Shown here: positions 41,224 to 49,496 of the stretch, piece by piece
Layout: every line of letters begins with the position of its first letter
How positions within the stretch are numbered: the stretch's first letter is position 1
Origin: Bradyrhizobium sp. CB3481
GTDB taxonomy: Bacteria > Pseudomonadota > Alphaproteobacteria > Rhizobiales > Xanthobacteraceae
Direction of reading: 5' to 3'
NCBI RefSeq assembly: GCF_029714305.1
Contig: NZ_CP121647.1
Coordinates: 1,880,501-1,944,500 of the forward strand
DNA length: 64,000 nt
Translations under genes and position numbers: made by a program
Notes under the pieces: model-generated
The model's database searches: none
Seen by the model: the letters and a program-made list of their open reading frames with translations, nothing else
Told to the model about the DNA's origin: nothing

Positions 41224-41439
41224 TTAGTTATGGCAAAGCCAATGCAGATTGCTCGCATCGTGGGCCCCACCAGCATTGGCGGCCAACTTGTGGTCGAGGT
41301 GGAAGCCTGCCTTCCATGGCCTAGCGCAGCTCGTGCATGCCGTGCGCGGGCGAGAGGCGATGCGTGAATGCTTCATTTGATTCCAATTTGATTGTGCGCG
41401 CGCACGCTTAGTCATGCGATTGCCATTGTCATGACTCAC
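41224..41439 (-). pseudogene. HNH-endonuclease-like fragment
   Basis: Reads ACTSCARPWKAGFHLDHKLA, then ANAGGAHDASNLHWLCHN and stop. The C-x2-C, L-D-H, G-G and N-L-x-x-L-C pattern is the core of an HNH nuclease. The usual second CxxC after LCHN is missing because the frame stops there. The short front half (MTKRARAQSNWNQMKHSRIA) matches nothing. It is a truncated relic or a minimal domain. Confidence 0.45.
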
Positions 41440-41469
41440 AACACTCGCCTTACAAAAACCGGAGCAAAA

Positions 41470-41649
41470 ATGGCTAAGGCAAAGAAGATCGCTCGTCGCG
41501 AGTGGACCAAGGCGGATGTGAAGCAGTTGAAGACGATGGCGAAGGCGAGAGCCGGAGTTACTAAGATATCCAAATCGCTGAAAAGGACACCGGGCGCTAC
41601 CTCCGTGATGGCAGCCAAGCTTGGCGTGTCGTTGTCGATGCGCGGCTAA
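41470..41649 (+). CDS. Small basic SANT-like protein
   Basis: 59 residues from ATG 41470 (GGAGC site 5 bases upstream): MAKAKKIARREWTKADVKQL, KTMAKARAGVTKISKSLKRT and PGATSVMAAKLGVSLSMRG. The W-T-K-x-D-V-x-x-L-K...I-S-K-S-L-K-R-T-x-G-A-T pattern is that of short Myb/SANT-like helix-turn-helix proteins, which I recall as common in Bradyrhizobiaceae. It is probably DNA-binding. The frame is open upstream but without a ribosome site. Confidence 0.72.
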   Translation: MAKAKKIARREWTKADVKQLKTMAKARAGVTKISKSLKRTPGATSVMAAKLGVSLSMRG

Positions 41650-41655
41650 TAATCA

Positions 41656-41738
41656 GGGCGTGTACTTATAAATCTGCAATGTCCGCTTATCCCAACAGCG
41701 GCGCCAAAGCGGACATTGCACGAGGTCCGAAAAGGGCC
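41656..41738 (+). repeat. Dispersed repeat C, copy 2, with a perfect 14-bp inverted repeat
   Basis: The arms TGCAATGTCCGCTT (41675-41688) and AAGCGGACATTGCA (41707-41720) are exact reverse complements with an 18-base loop. The whole 83 bases align with 40053-40132. It could fold as a hairpin just after the SANT-like gene. Confidence 0.85.
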
Positions 41739-41761
41739 CACAAGCAGTCATGTTCATCCCG

Positions 41762-42664
41762 TTAAGAGGCCGGACGCGAAAAACTTTCGGAAAGCGCTTG
41801 GCTTGGGACGAGAGGACAATTCTCTGGCGCACGATCATCCGGCGGGCGCGTGTCGAAGGCGGGATAATTCACGTTAAATCGAATGTCCCCGACGACTGTG
41901 GGAACTGGCCCCCGATAGAACTCTCCCGGCTCGGTCAAGTTTGAAGAGATATACGTCGTCCGCCAGAAAACTAATAAGAGATTGAGAAGCCCAACGCCAA
42001 GTCGACGTGTATCCAAGTAGTACCGGAAATCTACAAGCCCGCCCTTTCTTGCAACCGTCTCGTACGGGTCCGGGCGCATACCGTTGGTGTTTCGATACTG
42101 GGCTCCAAACGACCGCAGCAGTGCGTGTGACGCTGCCACCCTTTGGTAGACAGAGCGATCTCCGTCGATCAGCCTTTCAAATAACTCGTTGAACCGAGCC
42201 GTTGCTTCCATGTGATTCGACGAAAAGCTACTCGGCATCTCTGATGATAGCTCCTGCGCCCGGCCCAAATAGTCGCGATATTGGACGTTCGACACCGGAC
42301 CAAAGGAGCACTCATCCTGTTCACTATTCGTAATATAGGTAAGCAACAGCGGCCCGCCGTAGGCAGCGGCAAGAACCAGCATGATCGCCAAAGGTAGCCA
42401 TTTCCGCACTCTCAATGTTTGTCGGCTGATCCAAACCCCGAGAAGTGCTGCCACCAAAAATGGCGGAAGATATAGGTAAGAGCCAGGCAACCCCTTCTGA
42501 ATCGCGAAAATCGTCGCGCCGATGGAGATCACGGCTGAAACTACAATGCCTCGCCTGTAGCCCAGCATCGCACTAGCTACCCAGCCAATGATGACCCCCG
42601 GAATAGCGGCGAATAGGAAAACGACGCCCCATACCAAAGCGATAAAGATGACGGCCCCCGTCAT
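41762..42664 (-). CDS. Membrane protein of unknown function
   Basis: 300 residues with a GGAAGG site 5 bases before the ATG. Four or five spans lie in the N-terminal half (VIFIALVWGVVFLFAAIPGV, IVVSAVISIGATIFAI, YLYLPPFLVAALLGVWI, WLPLAIMLVLAAAYGGPLLL). The C-terminal half is soluble (ECSFGPVSNVQYRDYLGRAQ, FNELFERLIDGDRSVYQRVA, FRYYLDTRRLGVGLLNLLLV). No family is recognised. It stands alone between repeats. Confidence 0.6.
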   Translation of the reverse strand: MTGAVIFIALVWGVVFLFAAIPGVIIGWVASAMLGYRRGIVVSAVISIGATIFAIQKGLPGSYLYLPPFLVAALLGVWISRQTLRVRKWLPLAIMLVLAAAYGGPLLLTYITNSEQDECSFGPVSNVQYRDYLGRAQELSSEMPSSFSSNHMEATARFNELFERLIDGDRSVYQRVAASHALLRSFGAQYRNTNGMRPDPYETVARKGGLVDFRYYLDTRRLGVGLLNLLLVFWRTTYISSNLTEPGEFYRGPVPTVVGDIRFNVNYPAFDTRPPDDRAPENCPLVPSQALSESFSRPAS

Positions 42665-43010
42665 GATGACCTTCCGCGTGTTTTCGCTGCCACTCGTAGG
42701 TCAGAACCATCACTCATACGTCCATTGAATCAGTAAAACTTGAACCAAACGACTGCTTTGGGTCAAATTGAGAAGAAGTCAGCGCTAGTATAACTTGTCC
42801 GCGTTCCCCTCAAACTCGGACATGACCCCAGACGGTTGGCATGTCGCAGAAGGGCCAAAACCCGACCTCACCCGACTTTGAAGGCGTGCGGGGCAGGTAA
42901 AGTTGTACTTGCCGAACCGAAAATGCATAGTGGACGGCCTGTATTATGACCAGGGTTAGTTCAGAACAATGATCTGATTTCCAGTTCTTCATAACATTAG
43001 GAGTGCTCGA
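42665..43010. other. Intergenic stretch with short repeat-like motifs
   Basis: 346 bases, no gene. It carries a CTGCTTTGGGTCAA element near 42752 that resembles the core of repeat A and a similar CGCTTTGGGTCAA near 44021. Confidence 0.5.
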
Positions 43011-43973
43011 ATGTTTACCAAACGCGTTTTAGCTCAACTAAGCAGAGCGTTATTCATTTCAGGCCTCTCATTGACCGTCATTTCGGGCACCGCATACTGC
43101 CAAGAAATACGCGTAACTTTGCTTGGCACAGGAAATCCTCCTCCTGTGATGAACCGGTTCGGCCCGAGCATATTGGTCGAGGCAGCCGACAAGAAATTTC
43201 TGTTCGATGCTGGCCGTGGCGCGATACAGCGTCTCGCGCAAATCAAAGTCAGATGGCAGGACGTCGATGGGGTCTTTTTTACCCATCTGCACTCCGACCA
43301 TGTCGTTGGATTTCCCGACGTCTGGCTAACTGGTTGGCTAGTCGGGGCTGGCCGAAACCGGCCGCTGGAGGTGTGGGGACCACCAGGAACCGGGAATATG
43401 ATGTCTCACCTTGTACAAGCGTTTGAGTTTGATATTCGTTTCAGAATTTCGGACGATAAGGCGCGTCCCGAGGGTGCGGTGATCAACGCCCACGAAATCA
43501 ACCCTGGCGTTGCCTTCGAACAGAATGGCCTGAAAATAACGGCGATCAAAGTCGACCACGCACCGGTCGAGCCGGCCTATGGCTATCGTATCGACTATGA
43601 AGGCCGCTCGGTTGTTTTGTCTGGCGATACCAGGATCTCGGAAAACCTCGTACGCGCGGCCCAAGGCGTAGACTTACTGGTGCATGAGGTCGCGTCTCCA
43701 GAGACCTTTCAACGTGCGGGGGTCAATCCGGAGCGCGCAAAATCAGTCGTCGCACACCATGTTACTCCTGAACAGGCCGGGGAAGTCTTTGAGAGAACAA
43801 AACCGCGGCTGGCCCTTTACTCCCACATAGTTTTACCCACCGCCACCGCCGATGATCTGGTGCCACCAACGCGCAAAACTTACGGTGGTCCATTAGAAGT
43901 CGGGGAAGATCTGATGGTGATCGAAGTAGGTAAGGACGTTATCGTGCGGCGACCCTCCCTTCCTAAACAATAA
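43011..43973 (+). CDS. Exported metallo-beta-lactamase-fold hydrolase
   Basis: 320 residues with a signal peptide (ALFISGLSLTVISGTAYCQ). The MBL signature is complete: FLFDAGRGAIQRL, THLHSDHVVG (HxHxDH), ITAIKVDHAP, VVLSGDTRIS (metal-bridging Asp), VVAHHVTPEQAGEV and ALYSHIVLP. The order matches RNase Z-like and AtsA-type arylsulfatase members, which are the exported branch of this group. The substrate could be a sulfate or phosphate ester and cannot be told. It stands alone, without a FixK box. Confidence 0.87.
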   Translation: MFTKRVLAQLSRALFISGLSLTVISGTAYCQEIRVTLLGTGNPPPVMNRFGPSILVEAADKKFLFDAGRGAIQRLAQIKVRWQDVDGVFFTHLHSDHVVGFPDVWLTGWLVGAGRNRPLEVWGPPGTGNMMSHLVQAFEFDIRFRISDDKARPEGAVINAHEINPGVAFEQNGLKITAIKVDHAPVEPAYGYRIDYEGRSVVLSGDTRISENLVRAAQGVDLLVHEVASPETFQRAGVNPERAKSVVAHHVTPEQAGEVFERTKPRLALYSHIVLPTATADDLVPPTRKTYGGPLEVGEDLMVIEVGKDVIVRRPSLPKQ

Positions 43974-44189
43974 AGGCGGTGGGGTTTTCAACTCTTCACA
44001 GCGTTCGCCGAAACACGCCCGCTTTGGGTCAACAGGCGACCTCGCCGATCCATCAGGTGCTAGTCCGCTCCACCCCGTAAATCGGACATCTGCGCGCTCG
44101 TCACGCAGGTCGGCAACAAGGCCACAACCAGACAACCCTATGCGGGAGACGAGAAGAGATCGTCGTCGCCAGAACTTCGCCAACACGCC

Positions 44190-45573
44190 TCAGTAGATCC
44201 CAGTAAGGTAGAATACCGCGATGGCCACAAACACCGCGGCCGTCTTGGTCAAGGTGATAACGAACACGTCCTTATAAGCCTGCCGGTGAGTGAGGCCCGT
44301 GACGGCGAGAAGGGTGATGACTGCGCCGTTGTGCGGCAGCGTGTCCATGCCGCCGCTCGCCATCGCGGCAACGCGGTGGAACACCTCAAGTGGAATATTC
44401 GCCTCTTTCGCGGCGGCAATGAAGGTATCGGACATGGCAGCAAGCGCAATGCTCATGCCGCCGGAGGCGGAGCCGGTTATGCCGGCAAGCACGGTCACCG
44501 TGACGGCTTCGTTGACCAGCGGATTGGGGATGGAGCTGAGCAGGGCGGATACCGATTTGAAGCCGGGCAATAGCGCGATGACGCCGCCAAATCCGTACTC
44601 GGATGCTGTGTTGAGCGAAGCGAGCAGGGCGCCAGCGACGGCTGCCTTGCTCCCGTCAGCGAACCGCGCAAGGACGGGACGCCAAGCGAACACAAAGACG
44701 GTGAGGATGCCAAGTAGCAAAGCGCCCTCGACGGCCCAGATCGCGGCAACCGAGCCGACTTGCGTCACGATCGGATGGGCTCCGAGCGTGATTTCATGCT
44801 TGGCGCCATAGGCGCGCGGTATCACGAACGTCAGCACAAAGTTGGCGACGCCGACAACCACGAGCGGCAGCATGGCGATCCAGGGGTTCGGCAAATCCTT
44901 GTCTTCAAAAGGCTCCGGCTCGTTGAGGAGCTCGGTGCCATAACCTTCTCCCCGGCGCTGTGCGGCCTTGCGGCGGCTCTCAATATAGGTAAGGCCCACG
45001 ATGAGTACAAAGACGCTGCCGATGATACCGAGCACCGGGGCTGCCCATGTCGTCGTATTGAAGAACGTCGTCGGAATGATGTTCTGGATTTGCGGCGTGC
45101 CCGGCAGCGCATCCATTGTGAAGCTGAAGGCGCCGAGCGCGATGGTGGCAGGGATCAGGCGTTTCGGAATGTCGCCCGCACGAAACATCTCTGCCGCAAA
45201 CGGGTAAACGGCGAACACCACGACGAACAGTGACACGCCGCCATAGGTCAGGATCGCGCAGACGACCACGATGGACAGAACCGCGCGTTCCCTGCCCAGG
45301 ACGCCGATGACGGCCGCCACGATCGATTTCGAGAAGCCGGAGAGCTCGATGACCTTGCCAAACACCGCGCCGAGCATGAAAACCGGAAAATAGCTTTTTA
45401 TGAAACCGACCATCTTCTCCATGAAGACGCTGGAGAACATCGGCGGCACCAGCGATGGGTCGGTCAGCAGCACGGCGCCGAGCGCGGCGATCGGAGCAAA
45501 CAGGATCACGCTGACCGCGATAGGCGACCAGCATGAGGAACACCAATGCACCCAATACGATCAACAGATCCAC
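44190..45573 (-). pseudogene. GntP-family permease with a frameshift near the N-terminus
   Basis: A strong GGGAGG site 7 bases upstream points to GTG 45573 as the true start, giving MDLLIVLGALVFLMLVAYRG. The frame is lost at about 45515, and a second frame resumes SVILFAPIAALGAVLLTDPS. The join lies within the first membrane span region, where relatives read YRGHSVILFAP, so two bases appear missing. The rest (453 codons) is a full GntP permease: FAAEMFRAGDIPKRLIPATI, FTMDALPGTPQIQNIIPT, GSASGGMSIALAAMSDTFI and SGGMDTLPHNGAVITLLAV. It may still be made from a later start, but the proper start is uncoupled. The gene is last in the pfl transcript. Confidence 0.8.
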
Positions 45574-45611
45574 GACGAACCTCCCCGGATGACTTGGCGT
45601 ACCTGATCTGA

Positions 45612-46106
45612 TCAGACCGTAGACGTGAGCATGGTCATTCGTTCGCGCTCCAGCTCGCCAATGATCTTGGCGTGGTGCGAAACGGCTTCACTCAACAGCT
45701 CACGAACCGAAATGATTCCGATCAGCACACCATTTTCGGTGACTGGCAGATGACGAATGCCGTGGTCGTGCATGAGCTTGATGCAGTCGGCAAAGGTCTT
45801 GCCAATATCGACCGTCACGACGTCCCGAACCATGATATCTGCCACGGCTGTCGTTTTCGCAGGCTTGCCTGCAAGCACGAGACGCCGCACGCAGTCGCGC
45901 TCGGAAACAACGCCGACGATTGTTTGACTATCCAGGACCACGACGAGGCCGATATGCTTGTCGGCCATGAGCTGCATCGCCGCGAGCGCGCTATCGTTGG
46001 GGCCGACGGTCCACACCCCCTTCGGCTTGGCCGCAAGGATCTGCCGCAGCGGCCGATAGGCGAGAATTTGCTCGGGGCGTCTGAGTGGATTATCCATGAG
46101 CGTCAC
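45612..46106 (-). CDS. Two-CBS-domain protein
   Basis: 164 residues. CBS1: VWTVGPNDSALAAMQLMADK, HIGLVVVLDSQTIVGVVSER. CBS2: DIMVRDVVTVDIGKTFADCI, KLMHDHGIRHLPVTENGVLI, GIISVREL. The tandem CBS pair forms a Bateman module that binds adenosyl ligands. No catalytic domain is attached, so it could regulate the neighbouring transporters or PFL according to energy charge. It lies in the minus-strand pfl gene row, between the formate channel and the GntP gene. Confidence 0.88.
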   Translation of the reverse strand: MTLMDNPLRRPEQILAYRPLRQILAAKPKGVWTVGPNDSALAAMQLMADKHIGLVVVLDSQTIVGVVSERDCVRRLVLAGKPAKTTAVADIMVRDVVTVDIGKTFADCIKLMHDHGIRHLPVTENGVLIGIISVRELLSEAVSHHAKIIGELERERMTMLTSTV

Positions 46107-46141
46107 CTGCGCTGTCTTTCAACGATCCGGATTGGGCCTGC

Positions 46142-46999
46142 TCACCGGGACTCGCCGAACGCCGCCCGATAGATGGTCCAGTAAACGGCCCCGACAAATC
46201 CGGCGCCGCCCACGATGTTGCCGAGCGTTACCGGAATGAGATTGTGAATGATTCCGGGAATCGTGATGAGCGATGCATCGAAATTCGCAGGAGCGTGTCC
46301 CGTCTGGATAAGTAGCCAGGCCAGCGGCAGGAAATACATGTTGGCCACGCAATGCTCGAAACCGGCGGCGATGAAGGCAGAGATCGGCAGTACTACGGCG
46401 ACCATCTTGTCGGTCACCGACCGGCCTGCAGAGGCAAGCCAGACCGCCGCGCAGACGAGCACGTTGCACAGGATGCCCTTGAAGAACAGCGTAACCCAAT
46501 CGGGACGGATCTTTCCGGCTGCCGTGTTCAATACCGACAAGCCGACGCGGCCGTCATTCATGTCGAGATGATGGGAATAGTAGACCAGGACGATAAGCCC
46601 GAGCGCTCCAACAAAGTTTCCTAGATAGACGATGGCCCAGTTGCGCAGCATCGTGCGCGTCGAAACCTTTCCGCTCGCCCAGCCCATGACGATCAAATTG
46701 TTACCCGTAAACAGCTCGGCGCCGCCGATCAGGACGAGCGTCAATCCGAGGGAAAAAACCAGTCCCCCAACGACGCGCGCCGTTGCGAAGCTGAGCGTCG
46801 GATCGCTGGCCACGATGGTATAGTACAGCGCGCCGAAACCGATGCCGCCGCCTGCCACGACCGCCAACATGAGGGACACCAGAAACGGCAGGTTGGCCTT
46901 CTTCACGCCGACCTTCTCGACGGCTTCCTTGATCTCTGCCGGACTATAGGCCTGCAAATTGAAGATCGGCGGCTGTGGTGCGGGCATCGGTTCAGCCAT
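46142..46999 (-). CDS. Formate/nitrite (FNT) channel, FocA-like
   Basis: 285 residues with six spans: LPFLVSLMLAVVAGGGIGFG, FATARVVGGLVFSLGLTLVL, IGGAELFTGNNLIVMGWASG, NWAIVYLGNFVGALGLIVLV, LFFKGILCNVLVCAAVWLAS and LIPVTLGNIVGGAGFVGAVY. The FNT signatures G-A-E-L-F-T-G-N-N and K-G-I-L-C-N are exact. It sits downstream of pflBA in the same direction, so exporting formate made by PFL is the likely job. The N-terminus (PPIFNLQAYSPAEIKEAVEK) corresponds to the gating helix of FocA. Confidence 0.92.
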   Translation of the reverse strand: MAEPMPAPQPPIFNLQAYSPAEIKEAVEKVGVKKANLPFLVSLMLAVVAGGGIGFGALYYTIVASDPTLSFATARVVGGLVFSLGLTLVLIGGAELFTGNNLIVMGWASGKVSTRTMLRNWAIVYLGNFVGALGLIVLVYYSHHLDMNDGRVGLSVLNTAAGKIRPDWVTLFFKGILCNVLVCAAVWLASAGRSVTDKMVAVVLPISAFIAAGFEHCVANMYFLPLAWLLIQTGHAPANFDASLITIPGIIHNLIPVTLGNIVGGAGFVGAVYWTIYRAAFGESR

Positions 47000-47030
47000 T
47001 TGGATTTCCCCGCTCGCTCCGCTCCAGCCG

Positions 47031-48632
47031 CTATCCGCCCGCGCTGCCCAGCGCCAGAAGTCCGACGATCTGAACCGCGATCACTTTCACCAGAGTCATC
47101 GATGGAAAGATCATGGCGTACCCGATATCAGGCCTTTCCGTCGGCGCCATTTTGGTCGAGTAGACGAGAATGGCGGGATTACCCGTTGCCCCCGATGCGA
47201 TGCCGACGAGGTCGTCATACGGAATGCGCATGACGTAGTGGCCGACGAGCAGCACGATCGCGACCGTCGTGAGCAGGACGGCAACACCAATGAACAGCAT
47301 GGTGAAGCCGGACTCTGCGACGGTACGGACAAAGGGTTGGCCCGCATTGACGCCGACGGTGGCAAGAAACATCGCAAGACCGAAGTTGCGCAGCACGATG
47401 TTTGCCGGCAGCGGCATGGTCCAGAGCATGGGTCCCGTGCGGCGCAGTTTGCCGAGGATGAGGGCGACGATCAGCGGCCCGCCGCCGATTCCCAGGGTCA
47501 CGATACCGACGCCGGGGATCGGGATCGGGATCAGACCGAGGAGGACGCCCATCACCATACCGAGTCCAAGGGATACATAGCTGAACTCGGCAGTGGCCTT
47601 GACCGTGTCGCCGAAGTGCTTGCGGATTTCCTCCTTGCGGTCGGGCGGCAAGAGCACGCCGACGCGGTCGCCGAATTCCAGCATCAGGTCCGGCGTCGGC
47701 ACGAGGTCGGCATCATAGCGCCGAACATGCAGAAGGTGCGACGGAAAGCCTGAAGGCATCGGGAGGCTGGAAAGCGGAACGCCCACCATATTGGCCTTGC
47801 CGACGAAGACCCGGATGTAGTCCAGATCTGCCCGATCACTGGCCAGTCGGCCTGGCTCCAGTTTCCCGAGCCTGGCCGCAGCGTTAGCAATCGCGTCCTG
47901 GTTCTCGGCCACGACCAGGACCGCGTCACCGGCGGACAGAATGGTACTGCCGACCGGAACGACGTTCTGTCCCGCCTTGCGGACCATCGTAACCTGGACG
48001 TCACGCAAAAACTCCTTGGTCAATTCATCCAAGGTACGACCGGCAAAGCCGGCTCCGATCGCAATCTCGCCCATGTGGAAGCGCTGGGCCTTGGCAGGGA
48101 ACTTCGGCTGCACGAGCCGGGTCATGAAATAGATGCAAAGGATCGGACCGATCACCCCGAACGGATAGGCAATCGAGTAGCCGATAGAAGGATCCTTGGT
48201 CTTGGTGACATCAAGCGCCGCCTGCAGGGTTGCCGTGCTGGTCATCGATCCCGCGTAGAGGCCAAGGGTATGGCCGATCTTGATACCAAAGACCTGTCCG
48301 AGACCCAACGCCACGCCGAGGCCCGCCAGACAGGCGATGAGCGCCAGAAGATTGTATTTCTGTCCCGCGCCGACCATGCCCTCGAAGAACTGCCGGCCAT
48401 AGAGGATGCCGATGCCGTAAAGAAACATGATAAGGCCGGTGAGGCCGATCGGCCCAATGATCTGGGCCTTTGGCGCGAACGCACCGATGGCAAGACCCAC
48501 AAAGAGCACGGCACCTACACCGAGCGAGAAGCCGCCGATGCTGATTTGGCCCACCAAATAGCCTACGCCGATAGCAAGAAACGCCGTCAGGATCGGCTGG
48601 CTTCCGATGATGTCGCGGGCAAGGTCCAACAT
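47031..48632 (-). CDS. Aspartate:alanine exchanger (AspT/YbjL)-family transporter
   Basis: 533 residues. Two clusters of about five or six membrane spans enclose a cytoplasmic core with two TrkA-C (RCK_C) domains: MGEIAIGAGFAGRTLDELTK, VVPVGSTILSAGDAVLVVAE and MVGVPLSSLPMPSGFPSHLL, LEFGDRVGVLLPP. The C-terminal membrane half has GIVTLGIGGGPLIVALILGK and SGATGNPAILVYSTKMAPTE, the AspT signature. Known members exchange dicarboxylates or amino acids (aspartate/alanine or succinate). Next to pflB and pta, a dicarboxylate or acid exchange during fermentation is a reasonable inference. Start is ATG 48632. Confidence 0.88.
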   Translation of the reverse strand: MLDLARDIIGSQPILTAFLAIGVGYLVGQISIGGFSLGVGAVLFVGLAIGAFAPKAQIIGPIGLTGLIMFLYGIGILYGRQFFEGMVGAGQKYNLLALIACLAGLGVALGLGQVFGIKIGHTLGLYAGSMTSTATLQAALDVTKTKDPSIGYSIAYPFGVIGPILCIYFMTRLVQPKFPAKAQRFHMGEIAIGAGFAGRTLDELTKEFLRDVQVTMVRKAGQNVVPVGSTILSAGDAVLVVAENQDAIANAAARLGKLEPGRLASDRADLDYIRVFVGKANMVGVPLSSLPMPSGFPSHLLHVRRYDADLVPTPDLMLEFGDRVGVLLPPDRKEEIRKHFGDTVKATAEFSYVSLGLGMVMGVLLGLIPIPIPGVGIVTLGIGGGPLIVALILGKLRRTGPMLWTMPLPANIVLRNFGLAMFLATVGVNAGQPFVRTVAESGFTMLFIGVAVLLTTVAIVLLVGHYVMRIPYDDLVGIASGATGNPAILVYSTKMAPTERPDIGYAMIFPSMTLVKVIAVQIVGLLALGSAGG

Positions 48633-48658
48633 GTGTCTCTCCAGACATTCCAGTTCTG

Positions 48659-49486
48659 TTACCGTGCGTTACAGCCCGCATCGCGAAACTGACCAATCAC
48701 TCTGTTCACCAGCTCGCGGGAAGGGGGTTGGGTGTCGTAGTGCTTGTAGTCGAGGCCCATCGCCTTCCACTTGAATTCACCCATCTGGTGAAAGGGCTGG
48801 ACCTCGACCCATTCGACATTTTTCATGGGCGCTACGAACTTGGCGATGCCCTCGACATTGGCTGGATCATCGGTGGAGCCGGGCACCAGCGTGAATCGCA
48901 CCCAGGTTGGCTTGCCGATCTTCGCCAGCCGCTCGGCGAAGCGCAGGGTCGGCGCGATATCGCGGCCGGTCACCTTGCGATAGGTGTCGGGATCGGAGCT
49001 CTTGATATCGAGCAGCACGAGATCGACGACCGAAAGAAAGCTGTCGTCGGCGCGGTCGCCGAGGAAGCCGGATGTTTGGATCGCCGTGTGCAAGCCCATC
49101 TGCTTGGCGCCGGCGAAAATTCGCTTGGTGAAGGCAAGCTGCACCATGGCTTCGCCGCCCGATATCGTCAGGCCGCCGCCGAGACTGCGCAGCGATGGAG
49201 CGAAGTCAGCGAGCCGGCGCAACACCTGTTCGGCGGAAACATAGGTGCCGTCCTTGAGGTGCCAGGTATCCGGATTGTGGCAGTAAGTGCAGCGCAGAAG
49301 GCAGCCCGATACGAACAGCACGATCCGCAGGCCCGGTCCGTCGTAACGCGACGAGGATTCGTAGGAATGGCAATATCCAAACGCGCCTTGCTCGTCCTTG
49401 AACTTGTCCTCATCGGGCGCATCCGGAGATGCGCCCGTTCGAAGGTCGTGCCGGCTGCCGGATTCGAGTGGCTGCACCGTCGACAT
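48659..49486 (-). CDS. pflA: Pyruvate formate-lyase activating enzyme
   Basis: 275 residues. Radical-SAM motif CLLRCTYC (Cys62, 66 and 69) in IVLFVSGCLLRCTYCHNPDT. Then SLGGGLTISGGEAMVQ, VDLVLLDIKSSDPDTYRKVT and WVRFTLVPGSTDDPANVEGI, as in PflA. The enzyme abstracts hydrogen from a glycine of PFL using SAM and a 4Fe-4S cluster. It lies 10 bases after pflB on the same strand. The first 35 residues (HDLRTGASPDAPDEDKFK) are an extension over the E. coli enzyme. Confidence 0.95.
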   Translation of the reverse strand: MSTVQPLESGSRHDLRTGASPDAPDEDKFKDEQGAFGYCHSYESSSRYDGPGLRIVLFVSGCLLRCTYCHNPDTWHLKDGTYVSAEQVLRRLADFAPSLRSLGGGLTISGGEAMVQLAFTKRIFAGAKQMGLHTAIQTSGFLGDRADDSFLSVVDLVLLDIKSSDPDTYRKVTGRDIAPTLRFAERLAKIGKPTWVRFTLVPGSTDDPANVEGIAKFVAPMKNVEWVEVQPFHQMGEFKWKAMGLDYKHYDTQPPSRELVNRVIGQFRDAGCNAR

Positions 49487-49496
49487 GGCTAGCTCT

